A stretch of 5,339 bases of DNA, taken from contig JARFPW010000080.1 in the NCBI GenBank assembly GCA_029288095.1, forward strand, positions 1 to 5,339, read 5' to 3'. Shown in pieces: positions 1 through 5,339 of this stretch; the first letter of the stretch is position 1, and each line of letters starts with the position of its first letter. The DNA is from Gemmatimonadota bacterium. GTDB taxonomy: Bacteria > Gemmatimonadota > Gemmatimonadetes > Palauibacterales > Palauibacteraceae. A program made the translations under genes and the position numbers. The notes beneath the pieces are model-generated. The model was not told the DNA's origin and did not search any database. It was given only the letters and a program-made list of their open reading frames with translations.

Positions 1-688
1 CTCGCTCTGCCTGGATCTTCACTGCAGAGGCATGGGCACGGTCCGATTCCGCCTGCAACAAGTCCGCTCGAGTAAGCAAACCCTGCGCCTCTCGCCTCGT
101 GAACAGGTCGGCGTTGGCCTGTGCGGCTTCCTCGGCCCGAATTGCAGCCTCCACTCGGGCCTCCGTGCGCAGCAGATCCAGATACAACGCCTCGGTAGCC
201 AGGTGCGTAGCTTCCGTGCTCCTCTGAAGTGACCAGGAGGCGGCCGTCGCCCTGGATCCGGCCTCGCTCGATCCCGCCCAACCGGCTGGGTTCAGCAACG
301 TCCAGGTGGCGGTCACGGCCGTGGACCAGTCGGTGAGGGGAGCCGGGCGATTGAGTGTGTTGAGATCAAAATCCGCCTGGGTAAACGCCCCCTGGCGGAG
401 CCTGGTCCCGAAAACCGCGACCGGATCGTCGCTGCGCACCCAGCCGGACTGCAGATCCACGCTGGGAAGTAGTCTCGAGGTGGCACTCCGCTCCGCAGCT
501 CCGGCCACCTCGGCCATCGCCCGGTCGACTCGCAACTGATGATTTCCTTCCAGGGCTTCCCGGACCGCTTCTTCCAACGTGAGGGGTACGCGCTCGTTCG
601 TCTGCGCCATGACCGGACTCATCGCCAGTGCGGTGAAACCGACATAGGCGGCACAGATAGATGTGGCCCTGACAATCAGTCGTTTCAT
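1..688 (-). CDS. TolC-family outer-membrane efflux protein, N-terminal part (runs off the left edge)
   Basis: Translating the minus strand from the ATG at 688 gives 229 residues with no stop before the window edge. The first ~28 residues form a Sec signal peptide: a basic MKRLIVR start, a hydrophobic stretch, and a likely cut after PVMA. Next comes LTLEEAVREALEGNHQL (about residues 36-52), the hallmark opening of outer-membrane efflux proteins, then LLPSVDLQSGW. Residues ~165-229 are a long Ala/Glu/Arg-rich helix (YLDLLRTEARVEAA, then GLLTRADLLQAESDRA), as in the TolC periplasmic coiled coil. Family members are usually 420-480 residues, so about half is present. Members form the trimeric outer-membrane duct of tripartite pumps or type I exporters. 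The gene starts 19 nt after the ArsR-family gene, suggesting co-transcription. An adaptor and pump would be expected beyond the left edge. The ribosome binding site is weak (GAGATGAAG). Family assignment is firm; the substrate cannot be told. Confidence 0.9.
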   Translation of the reverse strand, partial: MKRLIVRATSICAAYVGFTALAMSPVMAQTNERVPLTLEEAVREALEGNHQLRVDRAMAEVAGAAERSATSRLLPSVDLQSGWVRSDDPVAVFGTRLRQGAFTQADFDLNTLNRPAPLTDWSTAVTATWTLLNPAGWAGSSEAGSRATAASWSLQRSTEATHLATEALYLDLLRTEARVEAAIRAEEAAQANADLFTRREAQGLLTRADLLQAESDRAHASAVKIQAER

Positions 689-707
689 GTCTTCATCTCG
701 TGGGCGA

Positions 708-1022
708 TCAGACTCGATTTACGTCGCAGGCCCGCAGGCATTCGATCACCTGCGTCACCTTCTCATCCTGAATCCGGTAGAACACGTTCGTACCCTCGCG
801 CCGGCTGGCGAGAATTCCCTTGTCTCTCATCAAACCCAGATGCTGCGACGCAACGGCCTGCTCCAGTCCGACGTGCTCTCTAATGGCGGACACGTTTAGC
901 TCCCCGGCCGTCTCCAGGAGCTCCACGATTCGCAACCGAACGGGGTGGCCAATACATCGCAGCACCTCAGCCGCCTCACGCACTGTCTCGACGCTGATTC
1001 TCTCGGTCGCGTCCTGGTTCAA
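708..1022 (-). CDS. ArsR/SmtB-family winged-helix transcriptional repressor
   Basis: A 104-residue protein, the usual length for ArsR/SmtB dimeric repressors that release DNA on binding a metal, arsenite or another signal. Visible features are LRCIGHPVRLRIVELL (residues 21-36, matching the family's ALxHPxRLxIL signature), a helix-turn-helix with recognition helix AVASQHLGLMRDKGIL (56-71), and the wing ASRREGTNVFYRI (72-84). The classical metal motif of helix 3 (ELCVCDL) is replaced by ELNVSAI (41-47), so that site is absent. Cysteines occur only at 23, 95 and 99, which could still form an inter-helix thiol sensor. The start is a TTG: an AAGGGAG ribosome binding site lies 6 nt upstream, and a nearby upstream ATG is out of frame and stops at once. 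It leads an operon with the TolC-family gene and probably represses its own promoter through the inverted repeat at 1071-1092. The inducer is unknown. Confidence 0.92.
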   Translation of the reverse strand: MNQDATERISVETVREAAEVLRCIGHPVRLRIVELLETAGELNVSAIREHVGLEQAVASQHLGLMRDKGILASRREGTNVFYRIQDEKVTQVIECLRACDVNRV

Positions 1023-1028
1023 CGGGTT

Positions 1029-1035
1029 CTCCCTT
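1029..1035 (-). promoter_or_regulatory. Ribosome binding site of the ArsR-family gene
   Basis: On the minus strand the sequence reads AAGGGAG, ending 6 nt before the TTG at 1022. This decides in favour of the TTG start. The ATG further upstream (minus strand ATGCGCGGA) is in another frame and meets TGA after eight codons. Confidence 0.7.
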
Positions 1036-1067
1036 GTCCGCGCATCGATAATAAAGCGAATAATCTA

Positions 1068-1097
1068 AATATATAAATGTTTTAATGTATATGTCAA
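1068..1097 (-). promoter_or_regulatory. Sigma-70-type promoter for the arsR-tolC operon
   Basis: On the minus strand a perfect -35 box TTGACA (1092-1097) is followed by an 18-bp spacer and a -10 box TATATT (1068-1073, five of six matches to TATAAT). Transcription would start near 1061, leaving a leader of about 40 nt before the TTG start codon. The AT-rich stretch at about 1045-1093 stands out strongly against the GC-rich surroundings. The call is from sequence match only. Confidence 0.65.
1071..1092. promoter_or_regulatory. Candidate ArsR-type operator (imperfect inverted repeat)
   Basis: Arms ATATAAAT (1071-1078) and ATGTATAT (1085-1092) pair at seven of eight positions around a 6-bp centre. 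The AT-rich imperfect palindrome resembles ArsR/SmtB operators in general form. It lies in the spacer of the TTGACA/TATATT promoter and touches both boxes, so a bound dimer would block RNA polymerase. Because the region is AT-rich, such a repeat could arise by chance. Confidence 0.45.
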
Positions 1098-1199
1098 CCG
1101 CTCTCCTTTTAGCCGCATTCCGGGTTGCCGTCTGTAGGCTCGATCTTGAGTATTGTACGTACCCAGTCTTCCACTACTCGCGGATAGCGCCGAACGACC

Positions 1200-3068
1200 T
1201 TGAAATTCGTAACCGAGTTGAAGGAACGCCGGTTCGCGCAATTCCTGACCGCGTATGCGGCCGGAAGCTGGATCGTACTGGAGGCGATCGATCAGCTCGT
1301 CGGCAACGAGGTGTTGCCCACGTTTCTGTATCCGATTGCGCTCACCTTGGCGATTGCCGGTCTTCCTGCCGTCGTCATCGTGTCCTGGTTTCACGGTGCG
1401 AAGGGCCAGCAGGAGTCCTCCGGCCTGGAGCGGGTGCTCCTGGGGCTGGTGGCCGTGGTGGCGCTCGGCGCTACCGGCTACGTGGCGAGGCGTGAACTGG
1501 CGGCCGACGTGTCGAATGTGGCGGCGGTGCTCGAGCGGCTCGATCCCACCGAAGATCCGCGTCGAATAGCCGTGCTCTACTTCGACGCGGCGGGAGAGGG
1601 CAACGAGCAGCAGGCATTGGCCGCCGGCATCACCGAAGCGCTGATCGACGAACTGTCGGATGTACAAGCCCTGCATGTCGTATCACGCAACGGCGTCAGT
1701 CCGTTGCGTGGTCGGTTGGACTTTCCTTCCGACAGCGTCGGAGCCGCGCTTGGCGTCGGGACCCTCGTGCAGGGCCGGGTACGGGAGTCCGACTCGATCG
1801 TGCAGGTTAACGTCTCATTGGAGAGGGCCAGGACGGGCACCGGATTCGGCAGTACGAGCCTCGAAGCCCCCCGGTCACAGCTTTTCCAGTTGCAGGCTGA
1901 CATTGCGCAACAGGTCGCGGAGTTTCTGCGCGAGGAGATCGGCGATGAAATCCAGGTGATCAGCGGTCAAGCGCGCGCCGAGAACGTCGATGCCTGGCTG
2001 CTCGTGCAGGAGGCTGCCGAGAAGCACGAGCAGGCGAGCCGATTGAGCGCCCTCGAAGACGCCGAGGGTGCCGAAGCCGCGGTGGCCGAGGCGGACGATA
2101 TGCTCGCTGAGGCGGAGGAGCTCGCGCCCCGCTGGTCCGTTCCACCGACGCGGCGCGGCTGGCTCGCGTACCAAAGATCGCGCTCCCGCGGCTTCGATCG
2201 GGATGAAATCGCCACCCTGATTGCCGAGGGGATGGGCCACGCCAACAGGGCGCTCGGCCTCGATGACGCAGACGCCGACGCCCTCGAACTCCGCGCGACT
2301 CTGAATTACTGGCGCTATCTGCTCAACCTGACGTCGGAACCGGGCGAAGCCGAGGAGCTGTTTGCCGCGGCCGAGCGGGACTTCAATGCCTCGGTGGCGG
2401 CCAATCCGGAGCAGGCTTCGGCGCTCGGCTCTCTGAGCCACCTGCTGATGAACAAGGGATCCACCGCACAGGCGAAGCTCGCCGCAGAGCAGTCCTACGA
2501 AGCGGATCCATGGCTAACCAATGCCAACACGACGCTCTACCGGCTGTTTTCCTCGTCTCTCGATCTCGGGGACGCCCGGGAGGCCCCTACGTGGTGTCGC
2601 GAGGGTGCCCGTCGATTCCAGGAGGATTCGCGTTTCAAGGAATGCCAGGTCTGGCTGCTCGCCTTGCCCGGTCAGGAGCCGGATTCCGTCGCGTCCAGGA
2701 TCGACGACGCGTGGCAACTGTGTGACGAATACGTGGAGCTGAGGCAACCCGAGGAGCGGGAGTTCCGGACGAAGCGCTGTCAGATGGCAATCGCGTGGGC
2801 TCTGGTGCGCGCGGACATGCCCGATAGCGCCCTCGCAGTGGCGGCTCGGGCAAGGGCTGGCGTCGACGTGGATCCGGTCCGGGAACTCGTCTACTTCGAA
2901 GCCTTTGTGTACGCCTGGCTGGGGGACATCGATCAGGCGATCGACAACCTGGCCGTCTACCTGGCTGCCAATCCGAGCCAGGTCGAGTCGTTTGCCCGGG
3001 ACCGCACCTGGTGGTTGCAGGAAGTGCGCCCGGATCCCCGCTACCAGGCCCTCGTACGCGCGCCCTGA
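1200..3068 (+). CDS. Membrane-anchored TolB-like domain protein with C-terminal TPR-like repeats
   Basis: A 622-residue protein. It opens with MKFVTELKERRFAQFLTAYA, a typical start of this family, which supports the TTG at 1200 although no good ribosome binding site is seen; an in-frame stop at 1185 excludes longer forms. A hydrophobic stretch at ~17-34, a membrane helix at ~43-64 ending in WFHGAKGQ, and another at ~77-96 follow. Residues ~121-247 are a TolB-like (FlgO-type) alpha/beta domain: RRIAVLYFDAAGEG, AAGITEALIDELS, LHVVSRNGVSPLRG, LGVGTLVQGRVR, and LFQLQADIAQQVAEFL. From ~262 to the end it is helical and Ala/Glu-rich, with TPR-like units (for example SVAANPEQASALGSLSHLL and AYAWLGDIDQAIDNLAVYL) and the common ending DPRYQALV. 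Such domains usually scaffold protein contacts and are often fused to kinases, adenylate cyclases or winged-helix DNA-binding domains; none is present here. The precise function is unknown. Confidence 0.85.
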   Translation: MKFVTELKERRFAQFLTAYAAGSWIVLEAIDQLVGNEVLPTFLYPIALTLAIAGLPAVVIVSWFHGAKGQQESSGLERVLLGLVAVVALGATGYVARRELAADVSNVAAVLERLDPTEDPRRIAVLYFDAAGEGNEQQALAAGITEALIDELSDVQALHVVSRNGVSPLRGRLDFPSDSVGAALGVGTLVQGRVRESDSIVQVNVSLERARTGTGFGSTSLEAPRSQLFQLQADIAQQVAEFLREEIGDEIQVISGQARAENVDAWLLVQEAAEKHEQASRLSALEDAEGAEAAVAEADDMLAEAEELAPRWSVPPTRRGWLAYQRSRSRGFDRDEIATLIAEGMGHANRALGLDDADADALELRATLNYWRYLLNLTSEPGEAEELFAAAERDFNASVAANPEQASALGSLSHLLMNKGSTAQAKLAAEQSYEADPWLTNANTTLYRLFSSSLDLGDAREAPTWCREGARRFQEDSRFKECQVWLLALPGQEPDSVASRIDDAWQLCDEYVELRQPEEREFRTKRCQMAIAWALVRADMPDSALAVAARARAGVDVDPVRELVYFEAFVYAWLGDIDQAIDNLAVYLAANPSQVESFARDRTWWLQEVRPDPRYQALVRAP

Positions 3069-3156
3069 CTGGCAATGCGGGGCCGCTCCACCCAATATTG
3101 TGCCGTCGTTACCCGGTCCGCGGCCCAGTTTGAACCCCCCCTGGCCATGGAGGACC

Positions 3157-3179
3157 GGCCTGCTCGCAGTTTCCAGGCC
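3157..3179 (+). other. Short hairpin just upstream of the lipoprotein ribosome binding site
   Basis: GGCCTG (3157-3162) and CAGGCC (3174-3179) form a perfect 6-bp stem with an 11-nt loop, ending 3 nt before the AGGAGGT at 3183. There is no T-run, so it is unlikely to be an intrinsic terminator. A second possible pairing, CCGGTCC (3113-3119) with GGACCGG (3152-3158), would compete with it. It may be chance in GC-rich DNA. The rest of the 124-nt gap shows no clear promoter. Confidence 0.25.
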
Positions 3180-3182
3180 CTT

Positions 3183-3189
3183 AGGAGGT
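3183..3189 (+). promoter_or_regulatory. Strong Shine-Dalgarno site of the lipoprotein gene
   Basis: AGGAGGT, a full match to the anti-Shine-Dalgarno core, lies 3 nt before the ATG at 3193. It fixes the start there rather than at the upstream in-frame ATG at 2905, which lies inside the preceding gene. Confidence 0.8.
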
Positions 3190-3192
3190 CAC

Positions 3193-4617
3193 ATGCGTTG
3201 GTCGCGTTCGCACAGTCTCGGTATCGCCCTTCTCCCGCTGGCCGTTCTGCTGTCGGCCTGCCAGGAAGACCAGGCGGCCGGCCCGGTCGAACCCACGGTT
3301 CTGGCAGTCCAGGGACCCTCGACGTGCGACTTTCGGGACGCCCGGAAGGACGCCCGCGGGTACTTCCCCGGGAACGGGAAGAACTCGATCCTCGCGGAAG
3401 TGCTCGATCTCGTCGATCTACTCGAGGCTGACTGTGATGCGTCTGACCGGCCGGCGTATACGGGGCACTGGTTCGAAGTCGCCGCGGTCGTGCAGGGCGT
3501 GCTCGCGGCGGGCACAGGCGAGTCGGTGGAGGATGGGTCCAACTTCCTCGCGGGCACACTGAGCGTCCTGGCGCCGGACGGCACCACGCCGATGTTCGAT
3601 CCGTGCAACGGAGAGGCCGACTGTCTTCCCTGGGAGGGATACCCGACGGTTCCCGACTTCGCCTCGGTTATGAGCGACGCGGACGGTGCCTGGGCGATCG
3701 TCTCGACGGGGACGGATGCCGTGTGTTCGGGGTTCCTGTTCCCGTGCTTCGGGATTGACCCCGTGTTGGGCGATGCCTGGGGTGTAGAACCTTCCGTGGA
3801 TTGGCCGCTGGCTCTGCACGGGCGGACTACGCTCGTGTTCGGAGCTCCGCTCGACGGACCCAGCCCCACCGGCGAGCAACTGCTTGACACTGAACTGCCC
3901 GCCTACCAGTGGCTGTTGATTCCCAATCCGGTCGAATTCGGCACGGAATTGATGCCCCCGGCAGTCCTGGAAGTTGGCCTGTGTTCAACCGCGCAAACGT
4001 CGATCGACGAAGTCCTTGTCCAGAAGGGCCGCACGGTACTGACCGAGGCGGTAATCGACTTCTGCGACCTCGGGGGCCTGTCGGCGGCGCACCATCCGAA
4101 CACCGTGACTGGACATCTCGCTTCCATACTGGGATCGCTGCTACCCGCGCCGCTGTTCGCCACCGTAGCCAATCGGGGGCCGGGTGGTTCCGCAGGCAGC
4201 TTCACGGATTTTTACGCGATCGATCTGCCTCGCGAAGCGCTGATACTGATTCCGAGCCAGCCGGACAGGGGCGACGTCGGCGAAGCGCTGTTGGGCCAGG
4301 ATGGCAACCCGTTTTCCATCCAGGCCGTCACGTCGTCGGAATTCTCGCCACTCGAGGACGCCTTGATCACCATCCAGATCATCGGCAACAACGGGTTGAT
4401 CCCGTCCGGCAACGGCGTATCGGGGGCGGATGTCGTGTGTGACGGGTTCGTGTGCACCGGGCGAACGCAGGCGGACGAGGACAGTGCACCCGGCGAGTTG
4501 ACGCTCGGCCTCGTGTTCACGAAACCAGGTAGTTACACGATGTGCTTCTCAGGCAGTCTGTCACCTCTCGACTTCTCGACGGCGGTGTGCACCGACAAGT
4601 TCGTGGTCAATCCCTAG
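3193..4617 (+). CDS. Cysteine-rich lipoprotein of unknown function with a possible C-terminal Ig-like domain
   Basis: A 474-residue protein. The N-terminus MRWSRSHSLG plus a hydrophobic core ends in the lipobox LSAC (Cys23), so it should be lipid-anchored in the envelope. The mature part is acidic and holds twelve further cysteines (45, 81, 138, 144, 178, 185, 264, 291, 416, 421, 451, 466), an even number that would allow six disulfides outside the cytoplasm. Two short cysteine motifs resemble each other: VCSGFLFPC (177-185) and VCDGFVC (415-421). Residues ~372-472 look like a beta-sandwich: alternating hydrophobic strands (ALITIQIIG), then LTLGLVFTKPGSYTMCFSG and a final KFVV strand, reminiscent of bacterial Ig-like domains. 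No enzyme motif is seen. The gene follows the TolB/TPR gene by 124 nt on the same strand; shared transcription is possible but unproven. It converges on the TrhA gene. I do not recognise a named family. Confidence 0.85.
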   Translation: MRWSRSHSLGIALLPLAVLLSACQEDQAAGPVEPTVLAVQGPSTCDFRDARKDARGYFPGNGKNSILAEVLDLVDLLEADCDASDRPAYTGHWFEVAAVVQGVLAAGTGESVEDGSNFLAGTLSVLAPDGTTPMFDPCNGEADCLPWEGYPTVPDFASVMSDADGAWAIVSTGTDAVCSGFLFPCFGIDPVLGDAWGVEPSVDWPLALHGRTTLVFGAPLDGPSPTGEQLLDTELPAYQWLLIPNPVEFGTELMPPAVLEVGLCSTAQTSIDEVLVQKGRTVLTEAVIDFCDLGGLSAAHHPNTVTGHLASILGSLLPAPLFATVANRGPGGSAGSFTDFYAIDLPREALILIPSQPDRGDVGEALLGQDGNPFSIQAVTSSEFSPLEDALITIQIIGNNGLIPSGNGVSGADVVCDGFVCTGRTQADEDSAPGELTLGLVFTKPGSYTMCFSGSLSPLDFSTAVCTDKFVVNP

Positions 4618-4633
4618 GCTGTGGAGCGGAAGG
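4618..4633. other. 16-nt convergent gene junction without a visible terminator
   Basis: The lipoprotein gene stops with TAG at 4615-4617 and the opposing TrhA gene stops at 4634-4636. The gap holds no stem-loop or T-run, so each transcript must end inside the opposite gene or by Rho. Confidence 0.6.
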
Positions 4634-5287
4634 TCAGTTAGCGTAGAGGAGTACCGCCGCGAAATGGCATGCCGTACCGGCTATCACCCACAGGTGCCAG
4701 ATGAAGTGCCGGTAGGGGAGTCGTCCCGCTGTGAGAAAGCCAACGCCGACGGTATAGCAGATCCCACCGGTCACCAGAAGGGCGACGGCTGCCACTGGCG
4801 CCCGGTCCCACAGCGGACGCAACACGAGCAGGCCTAGCCAGCCCATGGCCAGGTAGACCGTGTTGATCACCGCCGGACGGGACAGTGCACCCGTAGCCAG
4901 CAGGAATAGCCCCGCGGCCGCGAGTGTCCACGCCATCACGAGCAGGCTCCATCCCCATCCGCCTCGCAGCTCTCCAAGCGCGAACGGCGTGTAACTACCC
5001 GCGACAAACAGGAAGATCGCCCCCTGGTCCAACGTGCGGAACACGTTCTTTGCGCGACCCATCGGAACCGAGTGGTAGAGGGTGGATGCGAGGTATACGA
5101 GGACCATGGTACCGCCGAAGATCGCCACGCCCGTGACGTCTATCGCGTCGCCTCTCCGCAGACTGTCGAGCAACAGAAAAGGGAGCGCAACCAGCGCAAC
5201 GACGAATCCCACGCCGTGGCTGACGGCGTTGGCGACTTCTTCGCGGACCGACGGTGGACGTGTCACCGATCGTATATCACCGGTCAC
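4634..5287 (-). CDS. trhA: Hemolysin III / TrhA family (PAQR) seven-helix membrane protein
   Basis: A 217-residue protein, the normal length for bacterial hemolysin III/TrhA. It begins with EEVANAVSHGVG (residues 16-27, the family's E..N..THG.G signature) and has about seven hydrophobic helices (~24-40, 50-70, 84-104, 111-131, 139-157, 165-187, 194-215). The PAQR metal-site residues are all present: Ser68 and His72 in STLYHS, Asp87 in DQGAIFLFVAGSYTPF, and His194, His198 and His208 in HFIWHLWVIAGTACHF. The family shares the fold of adiponectin receptors. The E. coli homologue has been linked to membrane energy homeostasis, and the hemolysin name is historical. The start is uncertain: GTG at 5287 is the first candidate, a GTG at 5266 (residue 8) fits the usual short N-terminus equally well, and the frame stays open to the right edge. 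No obvious operon partner is visible. It faces the lipoprotein gene tail to tail. Confidence 0.93.
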   Translation of the reverse strand: MTGDIRSVTRPPSVREEVANAVSHGVGFVVALVALPFLLLDSLRRGDAIDVTGVAIFGGTMVLVYLASTLYHSVPMGRAKNVFRTLDQGAIFLFVAGSYTPFALGELRGGWGWSLLVMAWTLAAAGLFLLATGALSRPAVINTVYLAMGWLGLLVLRPLWDRAPVAAVALLVTGGICYTVGVGFLTAGRLPYRHFIWHLWVIAGTACHFAAVLLYAN

Positions 5288-5339
5288 GCGATCAAGGTTC
5301 CGATGGCGCGCGGCCCCCCGTCTCGAATTCCAGGTCGTT

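Noticed and set aside
32..899. Several short plus-strand open frames at the left edge
   Set aside because: They lie opposite the TolC and ArsR genes, which have clear family motifs on the minus strand.
1125..1156. Possible promoter for the TolB/TPR gene: TTGCCG and TATTGT
   Set aside because: The spacer is 20 bp and both boxes are weak; I could not support a promoter for this gene. The perfect 8-bp palindrome GTACGTAC at 1155-1162 is short enough to be chance.
1065..1676. A 203-residue minus-strand open frame covering the intergenic region and the start of the TolB/TPR gene
   Set aside because: No recognisable domain, and it lies opposite a well-supported gene; it is Arg/Gly/His-rich as expected for an antisense frame in GC-rich DNA.
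1875..2441. A 188-residue minus-strand open frame inside the TolB/TPR gene (with a similar one at 2514-3095)
   Set aside because: Antisense shadows of a real coding region; composition is Arg-rich with no family resemblance.
3189..3890. A 233-residue minus-strand open frame opposite the lipoprotein gene
   Set aside because: Ser/Pro/Arg-rich low-complexity translation with no domain; the plus-strand gene has signal peptide, lipobox and ribosome binding site.
2905..4617. A longer reading frame that would extend the lipoprotein gene by 96 residues upstream
   Set aside because: The extension overlaps the TolB/TPR gene in another frame and would bury the signal peptide and lipobox; the ATG at 3193 has a perfect Shine-Dalgarno site.
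5288..5339. Right-edge segment upstream of the TrhA gene
   Set aside because: Only 52 nt; the TrhA frame stays open to the edge but has no start codon there, and no promoter boxes or ribosome binding site could be recognised.

Overview
The window is a GC-rich bacterial chromosomal segment with five protein genes, two of which touch or approach the window edges. TolC- and lipoprotein-type envelope proteins indicate a Gram-negative cell. The membrane-anchored TolB-like/TPR protein, with its ELKERR start and WFHGAKGQ motif, is of a kind I associate with Gemmatimonadota and related soil or marine phyla. That taxonomic guess is an inference from protein style, not a search result. No RNA genes, CRISPR arrays, insertion sequences or phage genes are visible.

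Left part (1-1097, minus strand): a small ArsR-family repressor gene is followed 19 nt later by the first half of a TolC-family outer-membrane efflux gene that runs off the left edge. They look like the start of a self-regulated efflux operon, whose remaining genes (typically a periplasmic adaptor and an inner-membrane pump) would lie outside the window. Upstream of the repressor is a near-consensus promoter (TTGACA, 18-bp spacer, TATATT) with an AT-rich imperfect inverted repeat inside its spacer. This is the arrangement expected for repression by the ArsR protein.

Middle part (1200-4617, plus strand): a 622-residue membrane-anchored protein with a TolB-like domain and a long TPR-like helical tail is followed, 124 nt later, by a 474-residue cysteine-rich lipoprotein of unknown function. 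The lipoprotein has a very strong ribosome binding site and a clear lipobox.

Right part (4634-5287, minus strand): a complete hemolysin III / TrhA (PAQR family) seven-helix membrane protein with all the metal-site residues, converging on the lipoprotein gene with only 16 nt between stops.

Three of the five genes appear to use TTG or GTG starts. Most of the encoded proteins act in the cell envelope, but the sequence does not show that they form one pathway. I see no clearly new system. The points most worth a second look are the metal-site-lacking ArsR with its operator-in-promoter arrangement, the TolB/TPR protein without an effector domain, and the uncharacterised 12-cysteine lipoprotein.
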